A DNA stretch of 26,620 bases from Pseudomonadota bacterium (GTDB lineage Bacteria > Pseudomonadota > Alphaproteobacteria > Rickettsiales > UBA1997): assembly GCA_009921385.1 (NCBI GenBank), contig RFXY01000002.1:1-26620 (forward strand). Reading direction: 5' to 3'. The translations under genes and the position numbers were made by a program. This document shows, one piece after another, positions 6,455 to 13,794 of this stretch. Below the pieces are notes generated by a model that was not told the origin of the DNA, made no database searches, and saw nothing but the letters and a program-made list of their open reading frames with translations. How positions within the stretch are numbered: position 1 is the stretch's first letter; each line of letters begins with the position of its first letter.

Positions 6455-8882
6455 TGCTAAGCCAATCAAATATTGCAGTCATTGCCAGCAAGAGGTGTTG
6501 AATTTACAGCATCAAGAGCAAGATTTATTTTTTTGTTGTAGCGGTTGTTTGTTGGCTTTTAAACTAATTAACAACAGCAATCTTAGCAATTATTACCAAA
6601 TTCGCAACCAACAAAGCGCCGATAATTTTAACAATCTTAAACCAGAAGCCGATAATTTTTGTGATTTTTCTGATTTTTTTGTGCAAAATCAACAAAATAA
6701 CTATCAAACCACCTTGCTGGTTGCCAATTTAAAATGCCTTGCTTGTGTGTGGCTAATTGAAAGCATTTTGGCAAAACAAGAAAATGTCTTGCTCGCCAAA
6801 ATTAATGTAAGCAACAAATCGTTAAGCATCAGTTGGCAAGGCGATGTGGCGGAGGGGCAAAAACTCATAGCCTTGGTACAAAATTTGGGTTATACTTTGG
6901 CTCCATTTAATGTGGCAAACATTAATCAACAACAAAAATTAGAGCAAGAAAAATTGCTAAAAGCACTTGCGGTGGCTGGTTTTGGAGCGGGTAATTTGAT
7001 GTTGTTTTCCATTGGTTTGTGGCTTTCTGATGTTAGCCAAATGGGTTTTTACACCCGTTTTTTATTTCATCTTTTTTCTGCCCTCATCGCCGTTCCTGTG
7101 GCAATTTATTCGGCGAGAATTTTTGTGTTTTCTGCTTATAATGCTGTCAAAAGAGGGCAAGCAAATATGGATTTGCCTATTAGTTTAGCCATTGTTTTGG
7201 CCTGCATTGTTAGCTATTTAAACACTTGGCAAGGGCTTGCTTATGTTTATTTTGATTCGGCGGTGATGCTGATTTTCTTTTTGCTAATTGGGCGATATCT
7301 CGATTTTTTAGCTAAAAAAAAGGCTCAAAATATTGCTTCTGATTTTGCCCACCTTACCGCTGGTTTTGGCAGGGTTTTGTTGCCAAACGGCGAAATAAAA
7401 ATTTTACCTAGCCACAAATTAAAACCAGAGGCTATTTTATTGGTGGCTTGTGGCGAAAAAATTTCTGCAGACGGAGTTATTATTTCGGGCATTTCGAGTG
7501 TTAATAATTTTTTGTTAAGTGGCGAAACGGTTAATGTGGCGGTTTCGCCAAACTCGCTGGTCTATGCCGGAGCCATCAATTTAGAGGCTCCGTTGCAAGT
7601 GAAAGTTTTAAAAACCGCCCAAGATAGTGTTTTGGGGCAAATCATTAGCCTTGTCAATAACATTCAGTGCAGTAAAAATTATTTTGTGGGCATTGCCGAT
7701 CGCTTGTCAAAGCTCTATACTCCGATCGTTCATTTACTTGCTTTACTTACCTTTTTATACTGGAAATTTTTTTTGCAACAAACTTGGCAACAAGCTTTAA
7801 TGAATGCCACCGCTGTGCTAATTATTACTTGCCCTTGTGCTTTGGCTTTGGCGGTGCCGGTTGCCCAAACCATCGGCATTGCTAACTTGTTAAAAAAATC
7901 TATTCTCATCAAAAATGCCGAAGTTTTTGAAAAATTAAGCAAAATCATCACCATTGTTTTTGATAAAACCGGCACTCTCACCAATGGCAACCCAACTTTG
8001 CAACAAATTTTTATTATCAAAAATCAACAACTTATCACAATTGATTCAAGCAATTTACTTGTCAACCTTGCCTATAATTTAGCCAAATATAGCAAACACA
8101 TTATTGCCAAAGCCATTGTGAAAGATATCAATTTTTTACAACAAGAACATTTGGCAATCACCGAAATTAGCGAAGAAAAAGGCTTGGGAGTGGCGGGTTT
8201 TTACCAAAATTTACCAATCAAACTCGGCAGTGCTAAGTTTTGTCAAATAGATTTCGACCATCTCGCCTCGCAATTGCCTAATTTAGCCAATCAACTTTGT
8301 TGTTTTTTTACTTATCAACAGCAACAGTTGTTGTTTGTGTTGCAAGATAGTTTAAAAACCGATGCCAAAGCGGTGTTGGCAAAACTCTCAACCAAAAATC
8401 TTATTTTGCTTTCGGGCGATAGAAAAGAAAATGTGCAAAATGTTGCTGAAAATTTAAATATTAGCCAATATTATTTCGCCTGCGATCCGCTACAAAAAGC
8501 CAAAATTTTGCAAGATTTACAGCAACAAAACCAGCAAATTATGATGGTGGGCGATGGCTTAAACGACTTGCCTTCTTTGGCTTTGGCAGACATTTCGGTA
8601 TCTTTTTCTTCGGCTTTAGATGTTTCGCAAAAAACCGCCGATGTGATTATTGAAGGCTCAAAACTGCAACCGTTGCTTGATTTATTTGCTTTGGTGGCTA
8701 GCACAAAAAAAACTATGCACCAAAATTTGATACTATCTTTGTGCTACAATTTAATTGCTTTGCCTTTTGCTATGATGGGTTATGTTTCGCCATTGTGGGC
8801 CGCCTTGGCAATGTCTAGTTCTTCTGTTTTGGTGGTGTTAAATTCTTTTTTATTCAATAAAAAATATGCAAATCACAATTAA
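6447..8882 (+). CDS. fixI: FixI/CcoI copper-transporting P-type ATPase (cbb3 oxidase assembly)
   Basis: An 811-residue P1B ATPase. The N-terminus has the FixI/CcoI-type cysteine domain (C10xxC13, then C30-C31xxC34) and an HMA motif C97LAC100VWLIES, the FixI form of the metal site. Downstream are about eight membrane helices, LSGET (actuator), CPC near residue 460, the phosphorylation site DKTGTLT near residue 505, and GDGLND near residue 701. The family exports Cu(I) across the inner membrane to supply the binuclear site of cbb3 cytochrome oxidase. The usual nucleotide-domain HP pair reads HI here (SKHIIAKAI). cbb3 structural genes (ccoNOQP) and ccoGHS are not in this window. It overlaps cutA by 8 nt and tsaE by 17 nt. 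Confidence 0.93.
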   Translation: MINAKPIKYCSHCQQEVLNLQHQEQDLFFCCSGCLLAFKLINNSNLSNYYQIRNQQSADNFNNLKPEADNFCDFSDFFVQNQQNNYQTTLLVANLKCLACVWLIESILAKQENVLLAKINVSNKSLSISWQGDVAEGQKLIALVQNLGYTLAPFNVANINQQQKLEQEKLLKALAVAGFGAGNLMLFSIGLWLSDVSQMGFYTRFLFHLFSALIAVPVAIYSARIFVFSAYNAVKRGQANMDLPISLAIVLACIVSYLNTWQGLAYVYFDSAVMLIFFLLIGRYLDFLAKKKAQNIASDFAHLTAGFGRVLLPNGEIKILPSHKLKPEAILLVACGEKISADGVIISGISSVNNFLLSGETVNVAVSPNSLVYAGAINLEAPLQVKVLKTAQDSVLGQIISLVNNIQCSKNYFVGIADRLSKLYTPIVHLLALLTFLYWKFFLQQTWQQALMNATAVLIITCPCALALAVPVAQTIGIANLLKKSILIKNAEVFEKLSKIITIVFDKTGTLTNGNPTLQQIFIIKNQQLITIDSSNLLVNLAYNLAKYSKHIIAKAIVKDINFLQQEHLAITEISEEKGLGVAGFYQNLPIKLGSAKFCQIDFDHLASQLPNLANQLCCFFTYQQQQLLFVLQDSLKTDAKAVLAKLSTKNLILLSGDRKENVQNVAENLNISQYYFACDPLQKAKILQDLQQQNQQIMMVGDGLNDLPSLALADISVSFSSALDVSQKTADVIIEGSKLQPLLDLFALVASTKKTMHQNLILSLCYNLIALPFAMMGYVSPLWAALAMSSSSVLVVLNSFLFNKKYANHN

Positions 8883-9279
8883 TAATCAACAACAAATGAA
8901 AAAATTTGCCTACGATATGGCAAAACAAGCAACAAATAATCAAATTTTTGCTTTATTTGGCAACCTAGGAGTTGGAAAAAGTTTTTTTGTTAAGCATTTT
9001 ATCAACCACTTGCAAACAGAAAAAACCACAGTGTTAAGCCCAACTTTTACTTTGTTGCAAACCTATCAAACCAGCAAAGGCGAGATTTTTCATTTTGATT
9101 TATATCGTTTAAAAAATGCTTTAGAACTAGAAAATATCGGTTTTTTCTTGCCTATTGCCAACAACATTATGTTAATTGAATGGCCAGAAATTGCCCTGCC
9201 TTTTTTGCCAAACAATATTACCAAAATTTATTTTAACAAGCTTGTACAAAGCAATATTCGACAAATTACTATTTTATGA
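8866..9279 (+). CDS. tsaE: tRNA threonylcarbamoyladenosine biosynthesis ATPase TsaE
   Basis: A 137-residue TsaE/YjeE protein. The P-loop is GNLGVGKS near residue 33 (family GDLGAGKT). SPTFTLLQTY near residue 59 matches SPTFxLxxxY. HFDLYRLKNALELENIG and LIEWPE supply the Walker B and sensor-like region. TsaE works with TsaB and TsaD to add the t6A modification at A37 of ANN-decoding tRNAs. It starts inside the fixI 3' end (17-nt overlap) and its own stop overlaps the rluD start by 4 nt, so all three are likely translated from one mRNA. Confidence 0.95.
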   Translation: MQITINNQQQMKKFAYDMAKQATNNQIFALFGNLGVGKSFFVKHFINHLQTEKTTVLSPTFTLLQTYQTSKGEIFHFDLYRLKNALELENIGFFLPIANNIMLIEWPEIALPFLPNNITKIYFNKLVQSNIRQITIL

Positions 9280-10259
9280 ACAAACACAACTTTATCAGTA
9301 ACGACAGTAGCTATGGCTCAAGACTAGACAAATTCTTGGCTTTGCAATTTTTAAGCATCGATGCCAGCATTACCCGAAGCAAAATTCAACAGTTCATTAA
9401 AGATCGCTTGGTTTTAATTGACGATGTTATTGTTGACGATGTTTCGTACCAACTAAAAAATAAGCCTCAAAATGTTGCAATTGACTTGCCAAAAAGCAAA
9501 CAAAGCCACTTGCTTGCTGTTGATATTGCTTTTGAAATTATCTATCAAGACGAGCACTTGCTGGTGATTAACAAGCCCACTAATCTCACTGTACACCCAG
9601 GAAGCGGTAATCAACAAAACACTTTGGTAAATGGGTTGTTATTTTCGCAACAAAAACTATCAACCAGTCAAGATCCAACTAGGCCCGGAATTGTGCACCG
9701 ACTCGATAAAAACACTAGCGGCTTAATGCTGGTGGCAAAAAATGATCTCACCCATTTAAGATTAAGTAAAATGTTGCAAGAAAGATTGATAAATCGCACT
9801 TATTTGGCTTTTATTTATGGTGTCATCACTCCACGACAAGGAATGATTAATAAAAATATTTGTCGCAATGCCAATAATAGGCTAAAAATGATAACTTGCA
9901 AACAAACTGGCAAAACCGCGATTAGCCATTACAAAACTCTACAAGTTTTTGGTAATAATTTTGCTAGCCTCCTAGAATGCAGGCTTGAAACTGGCAGAAC
10001 CCATCAAATTAGGGTTCATTTTGAATCAGAAAAACATTCTTTGATTGGCGATCAGCTTTATAATTCTTGCCAAAAAATGTTACCAAGCAATTGCTCGACT
10101 GAATTTTTTGATTATATCAAGCAACTAAAAAGACAAGCATTGCACTCGACCGCTTTAGAGTTTTTACACCCGATTACTGCAGAAAAAATGCACTTCACTT
10201 GCCCGCCACCAGAAGATTTGGCTAAATTGCATAGTTTATTAAATTTGCTGAATCAATAG
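9276..10259 (+). CDS. rluD: 23S rRNA pseudouridine synthase, RluD/RluC family
   Basis: A 327-residue RluA-family enzyme with an N-terminal S4 domain (SRLDKFLALQFL then RSKIQQFIKDRLVLIDD) and the catalytic core. LLVINKPTNLTVHPGSG favours RluD over RluC. The catalytic aspartate is D144 in HRLDKNTSG, followed by LMLVAKN, and the conserved basic loop GRTHQIRVHF is present. RluD makes pseudouridines 1911, 1915 and 1917 in helix 69 of 23S rRNA. It ends convergently with the LpoA-like lipoprotein gene, the two coding regions sharing 7 nt, so there is no room for a separate terminator. Confidence 0.9.
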   Translation: MNKHNFISNDSSYGSRLDKFLALQFLSIDASITRSKIQQFIKDRLVLIDDVIVDDVSYQLKNKPQNVAIDLPKSKQSHLLAVDIAFEIIYQDEHLLVINKPTNLTVHPGSGNQQNTLVNGLLFSQQKLSTSQDPTRPGIVHRLDKNTSGLMLVAKNDLTHLRLSKMLQERLINRTYLAFIYGVITPRQGMINKNICRNANNRLKMITCKQTGKTAISHYKTLQVFGNNFASLLECRLETGRTHQIRVHFESEKHSLIGDQLYNSCQKMLPSNCSTEFFDYIKQLKRQALHSTALEFLHPITAEKMHFTCPPPEDLAKLHSLLNLLNQ

Positions 10260-11593
10260 TTTAAAAATCTAGTGCTAGCTGGTTCGGCGATGTCGAAATT
10301 GTTGATGCCAACTTGTAAAATGGCTAAATTTCTTTGCACCGCCCCGTTTGGCAAAAAGCGAAATAGGCCGTCGATACCGTTAAAACCTTTTCTTTTGGCA
10401 ATTAAATTATTAGCGGTAATTTCGTTTTGATTAGCAGCGATTTCGCTGAAAGCTAAAATGCTATCGTAGGCTATGCTAGAAAGACGAGCTGGCAGGTTTT
10501 TAAAAGTTTGCTGATATTTTTTTTCAAAATCTTGAAATTTTTTTGGTTCAGGGGCAACAAACCAACTGCCAAATAAATTACTGTCGTGTAAAGTGAGAGA
10601 ATCGTCCCATTGATTGGTGCCGATAATTTTTAAATCTAATTCTTTGTTATTTTTGTTGTTGATGGTGGCAACTGCTTTTGACAATATTTTGCCTGCTTCT
10701 GGAATTAAAATTACTTGCGGATAGTTTTTATCTTCTTCATTAATTATTTGATCTTTTTTAGGAGTAATAGAAAGCGAAAAAGCATTAACCAACTTTTCTG
10801 CTGATTTTTCTAGATCTTTTTCGTTGTTATAAAATTCGGCAGTAATAAAATTGGCATTTCTTACTTTTATAAATTTTTTTAGATATTCGCAAATAAGTTT
10901 GCCATACTGATTATTAGGGGCTAAAATGGCAAAATTTCGCTTATTTTGACCAATGGTGTAATTAACTATTTGTTCTATTTGAGTTTCGGGCAAGATTCCT
11001 GCCACAAAAATACCGCCACCGTTTTCAAATATGTTGCCTAGCATATTGATGTTGTTAGAAAAAGAAATAACGGTAATGGCATATTCTTTTGCCATGGCTT
11101 CAATATTGGCAATATTGTTGCTATAAATTGGCCCAATAACTAATTTAATATTGCGATTAATAACTTCTTGAAAAGCCTGTTTTTGCTCGGTAGGATCTTC
11201 TTTGCTATCAATAAAAACAAGTTCTAGTTTATGAAAACGGTCATTTTCAAATAACGAAATAACTGCCGAGTTGGCGATGTTTTGTGCAAGATCTTTGTTT
11301 TTGCCAGAAAAAGGTAAAAATATGGCGATCTTGATTTTTTCGGGCAGATTGTTGCCAATATTGTTAAGATTATAGGTTTCTAAATGCTTTGCTGTTTGTA
11401 TTGTTGGAGTTGGAGTTTTTGTTTGTAGTTGCGAGTTGGTGGTTTTTGTAGTATTTTTTGCTGAATTTTTGAAGGTAAAATTGCCAATAGAGCCAAAATT
11501 ATTGCAAGAGCATAAATAAAATAGGCAAAAAAGTAAAAAGATGATGGGTAAATTAAAAATTTTGTGCTGATTGTTTTTTTTAACTAGCGACAT
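10253..11593 (-). CDS. LpoA/LppC-like lipoprotein, periplasmic binding-protein fold
   Basis: From the ATG at 11593 the protein has 446 residues. It begins with a lipoprotein signal peptide: a basic start (MSLVKKNNQHK), a hydrophobic stretch and a lipobox LCSC with the predicted lipidated cysteine at C30. A linker rich in Thr, Asn and Lys follows (about residues 35-75). The remainder is a type I periplasmic binding fold beginning KIAIFLPFSGKN and containing VFIDSKEDPTEQ, LVIGPIYSNNI and FAILAPNNQYGK. The family is annotated as penicillin-binding protein activator (LpoA C-terminal domain); the alphaproteobacterial versions are less well studied. A longer frame opens at 11803 but runs back through the repeats, so the 11593 start is preferred. 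It lies downstream of a bactofilin-M23 pair, which suits a wall role. Confidence 0.78.
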   Translation of the reverse strand: MSLVKKNNQHKIFNLPIIFLLFCLFYLCSCNNFGSIGNFTFKNSAKNTTKTTNSQLQTKTPTPTIQTAKHLETYNLNNIGNNLPEKIKIAIFLPFSGKNKDLAQNIANSAVISLFENDRFHKLELVFIDSKEDPTEQKQAFQEVINRNIKLVIGPIYSNNIANIEAMAKEYAITVISFSNNINMLGNIFENGGGIFVAGILPETQIEQIVNYTIGQNKRNFAILAPNNQYGKLICEYLKKFIKVRNANFITAEFYNNEKDLEKSAEKLVNAFSLSITPKKDQIINEEDKNYPQVILIPEAGKILSKAVATINNKNNKELDLKIIGTNQWDDSLTLHDSNLFGSWFVAPEPKKFQDFEKKYQQTFKNLPARLSSIAYDSILAFSEIAANQNEITANNLIAKRKGFNGIDGLFRFLPNGAVQRNLAILQVGINNFDIAEPASTRFLNY

Positions 11594-11620
11594 TATACCA
11601 TTTTCACTAATTAAAACCAC

Positions 11621-11626
11621 ATTATA
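11621..11626 (-). promoter_or_regulatory. Possible -10 element for the LpoA-like gene
   Basis: The minus strand reads TATAAT here, 28 nt before the ATG at 11593. The best -35 at normal spacing lies within the hairpin repeat (CACGAC or ACGACT) and is poor. If real, the 5' leader would be about 20 nt and the repeat would form the upstream promoter half. Evidence is limited to the hexamer. Confidence 0.3.
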
Positions 11627-11632
11627 ACGAAA

Positions 11633-11664
11633 TATTATATTCAGTCGTGCTAGACACAACGACA
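11633..11664. repeat. Diverged copy of the 32-bp hairpin repeat
   Basis: Matches the window-start unit over tattatattcagtcgtgcta, then has gacacaacgaca where the others have tcgcaacgaca. The outer GTCGT/ACGAC arms are kept while the loop side changes. It lies just upstream of the LpoA-like gene, in the same orientation as the 1-96 copies. Confidence 0.8.
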
Positions 11665-11686
11665 TGATTTTTGAGATAAAAACTTG

Positions 11687-11728
11687 AAAAAGCCTCTGCC
11701 CGTATATCCATACAGGCAGAGGCTTTTT
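11687..11728 (-). terminator. Rho-independent terminator after bactofilin
   Basis: A perfect 14-bp inverted repeat: aaaaagcctctgcc at 11687-11700 and ggcagaggcttttt at 11715-11728, around a 14-nt loop. The GC-rich half of the stem is followed by T-runs in both directions. Transcripts from the M23-bactofilin operon read leftward and reach it about 107 nt after the bactofilin stop, so it should insulate the LpoA-like gene. No plus-strand gene ends close upstream. It sits between two copies of the hairpin repeat. Confidence 0.9.
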
Positions 11729-11740
11729 GAATAAATAACT

Positions 11741-11793
11741 AGTCGTGCTATCCCAACGACAGGTTTTTAACCAAAAAGATGAAGTTAGAATGT
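11741..11793. repeat. Dispersed 53-bp repeat, copy 2
   Basis: Hairpin agtcgtgctatcccaacgac followed by the tail that also occurs at 95-127, nearly identical over the whole length. It lies 42 nt 3' of the bactofilin stop. With the copy at 11633-11664 it brackets the terminator at 11687-11728. About 25 nt beyond it the DNA reads aaatggtatt, as also happens beyond copy 1. Confidence 0.85.
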
Positions 11794-11835
11794 AAAAAAC
11801 CATAGTGTTGTTTTAATTATTGTAAATGGTATTGT

Positions 11836-12237
11836 CTATGTGTTTTGATTGATTTTTTTAAAAACAGCATCGATACAGGCACCGTCTTGCACCGACATTG
11901 TTTGATAAGAGATTTCGCCATTAATAGTGGCGGTTTGAGAGATGCTAATTTTTTTTGCCACAATGTTGCCTTCGAATTTGCCTTGTATATAAATATCTTC
12001 GGCAACAATTTTGCCTTGAAAAAAACCAGATTCTCTGATAATTAAATTTTTGGTGTTAATTTCGCCATAAACTTTACCTTCTATTTCGACAGTTGCAGAG
12101 CTAGTGATGTTGCCATTAATGATAGAATGCTTAGCGATAATGCTAGGTGGCGAGTTGTATAACGAGCTAATTAATTCAAATTTTTTGTGATTATTTTGAA
12201 TTTTTGCAACTTCTTTTTTAAGATTAACTATTGACAT
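11836..12237 (-). CDS. Bactofilin (polymer-forming cytoskeletal protein)
   Basis: A 133-residue bactofilin (DUF583). The central region, about residues 30-125, is a run of short beta-helix turns with the family words SIINGNITSSATVEIEGKVYGEI, LIIRESGFFQGKI, IYIQGKFEGNI and ISISQTATINGEI. Short charged ends flank it. Bactofilins polymerise without nucleotide and position wall-modifying enzymes, for example in stalk formation or cell shape. The ATG overlaps the end of the M23 endopeptidase gene by 14 nt, so the pair is co-expressed, a pairing known from other bacteria (Helicobacter CcmA with Csd1). A terminator and repeats follow. Confidence 0.93.
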   Translation of the reverse strand: MSIVNLKKEVAKIQNNHKKFELISSLYNSPPSIIAKHSIINGNITSSATVEIEGKVYGEINTKNLIIRESGFFQGKIVAEDIYIQGKFEGNIVAKKISISQTATINGEISYQTMSVQDGACIDAVFKKINQNT

Positions 12238-13498
12238 AATTTTGGGTAGAAGAATTAATTATGTTGCCAGCTTCCAAAAATTTTTTTGGATTAAGTGGAG
12301 TATTTTTATATCTAACTTCATAATGAAGATGATGCCCAGTGCTTCTGCCTGTGGTGCCTTGTAGAGCAATAATTTGACCTTTTCTAACTACATCTCCTTC
12401 TTTTACTTTTATTTTAGATAAATGACCATAACGAGTGGTGATGCCATAACCATGATCAATAACAATGGCATTGCCGTAATCGCTAAACCATTTTGCCAAA
12501 ACAACCTTGCCACTAGATGGGCTGATGATTCGTGCATTGTGAATGCCAACAAAATCAAGGCCTTCGTGCGGATGGCGCTTGCCTGTAATAGGATCGATTC
12601 GCACACCAAAGCCGCTAGAAATATAGAAATTATTCATAGGTTTATTGAAAGGAAGTTTTTGGCTGATTTTTTCAAGAAATTGTAGTTTTTTTATCTGATT
12701 GTTAAACTGATTTTTTTCTAAATGCAGTTCAAGATAATCGGTGGAAAGATTTTTTGCCAACAGTTCTTTTTCTAGGTCTGCATCGACACTTTCTGGCCCG
12801 CCAAGGCCCAAAGCGAAATTGTTTTTGCCATATTTTACAATATGTTTAGTTGGTTTTTGTTGATGATCAAAATGGTTTTTAAAATTTAAACCAGAAACGG
12901 TAATTGCTCGCTCTATTTTTTTAATTCTTTGCAGATTAAAATGATTAATATTGGAAAAATTTAGATGTATTTGCTTGATGGTGTTGATGGTTTGTTGATT
13001 TTCGCTGTTTAAATTTTTTGTTTCGATTTTTTTTGGAATGTCAATTGAGTTGTCGGATTGGCTATTTACTGGCGCAATTGGAGAATTGAGAGTGTTTAAA
13101 TATTGGTTGATTTTTTCAAGTTTTTTATTGCTTATTTCTAATTCGTTAGCAAAATAATTATTGATTTTTTTGAGCTCATCTATTTCGCTTGATTTGTTAT
13201 CGACTGTGTTGCTATATTGCAAATTATATTGCCAAGAATGATAAAAAGATAAACCAAAAAATAGCACCAAAGCAATAATTGCGGTTTGCAAGATAGGATG
13301 AAAATTGATGCTGATGATTTTTTTATTAGAAATAAATAAAATGGTTTTTTTGGTAAAAAGAAACTGCACAACTGGCATAAAAACACTGCTTAGTGCAAGC
13401 AAAATTAACCCAAAAATACTACATACTTTCGCCAAAAGACTATGTTTTCTAAGTAATGGATGTTGATTGATTTTGTTTAGCAAAAAAGATTTTTGCAT
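12224..13498 (-). CDS. M23 family metalloendopeptidase (LytM-like), membrane-anchored
   Basis: About 424 residues from the ATG at 13498; a GTG at 13540 would add 14. The N-terminus has two hydrophobic segments (about residues 24-52 and 70-86), so the protein is inner-membrane anchored. Next is a coiled-coil-prone stretch (EIDELKKINNYF to KLEKINQYLN). The M23 domain covers about the last 135 residues: SGFGVRIDP, the zinc ligands in HPHEGLDF, DYGNAIVIDHG, RYGHLSKI, and the HxH pair in GHHLHYEV, so all zinc-site residues are intact. It should cut peptidoglycan cross-links or stem peptides. It is first in an operon with the bactofilin. A possible promoter lies at 13644-13672. Confidence 0.9.
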   Translation of the reverse strand: MQKSFLLNKINQHPLLRKHSLLAKVCSIFGLILLALSSVFMPVVQFLFTKKTILFISNKKIISINFHPILQTAIIALVLFFGLSFYHSWQYNLQYSNTVDNKSSEIDELKKINNYFANELEISNKKLEKINQYLNTLNSPIAPVNSQSDNSIDIPKKIETKNLNSENQQTINTIKQIHLNFSNINHFNLQRIKKIERAITVSGLNFKNHFDHQQKPTKHIVKYGKNNFALGLGGPESVDADLEKELLAKNLSTDYLELHLEKNQFNNQIKKLQFLEKISQKLPFNKPMNNFYISSGFGVRIDPITGKRHPHEGLDFVGIHNARIISPSSGKVVLAKWFSDYGNAIVIDHGYGITTRYGHLSKIKVKEGDVVRKGQIIALQGTTGRSTGHHLHYEVRYKNTPLNPKKFLEAGNIINSSTQNYVNS

Positions 13499-13574
13499 GC
13501 CATTTAAAATTTGGTTAACAACTCGAAATAAAAGAACCACTCTTATTTTTAAAAAATACTAAAAATTAACTAAT

Positions 13575-13641
13575 AATACCATTTCAGCTTTAAAATTAAC
13601 CAACAATGTCCAACAATGTATTTTAAAGTTGAAATGGTATT
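13575..13641. repeat. 67-bp inverted repeat, MITE-like
   Basis: The left arm 13575-13596 (aataccatttcagctttaaa, then at) is the reverse complement of the right arm 13620-13641 except for one base, giving a 22-bp stem with a 23-nt loop. The loop holds a direct repeat (caacaatgtc, caacaatgta). There is no terminal T-run, so it is not a standard terminator. The outer 11-12 bp (taataccattt) recur at 16229-16240, and near 139-185, 11594-11607, 11824-11834 and 18781-18792. Confidence 0.8.
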
Positions 13642-13643
13642 CT

Positions 13644-13672
13644 ACTATGAACGATATTTTTTTGCTTGTCAA
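13644..13672 (-). promoter_or_regulatory. Predicted sigma70-type promoter for the M23-bactofilin operon
   Basis: On the minus strand a perfect TTGACA (13667-13672) is followed after 17 nt by CATAGT (13644-13649), four matches to TATAAT. The transcript would start at about 13637, inside the right arm of the 67-bp inverted repeat, so most of the hairpin would be in the 5' leader. Confidence 0.45.
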
Positions 13673-13794
13673 GTTTTTTATTTTTTTGTTGTATCCTAAA
13701 TAATTTTTCATCAATAATTGAATTGTTTGCTAGACTTTTAATTTTTGTGTGTTAAATTATTTGCAAAACCACTGCTAAATAAACAAACATCACC

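Noticed and set aside
11594..11803. N-terminal extension of the LpoA-like protein to 11803
   Set aside because: It reads through the hairpin repeats and the terminator; the start at 11593 gives a clean lipoprotein signal peptide.
12409..12685. Small frames inside the M23 gene in other frames
   Set aside because: Shadows of a well-supported coding region, with no family resemblance.
13499..13540. GTG start of the M23 gene at 13540
   Set aside because: Possible (AAGA just upstream), but an ATG at 13498 is simpler and precedes the basic/hydrophobic N-terminus; kept only as an alternative.
13575..13641. Rho-independent terminator
   Set aside because: Good stem but AT-rich and no T-run on either side; it also lies between divergent genes, where no transcript needs ending.
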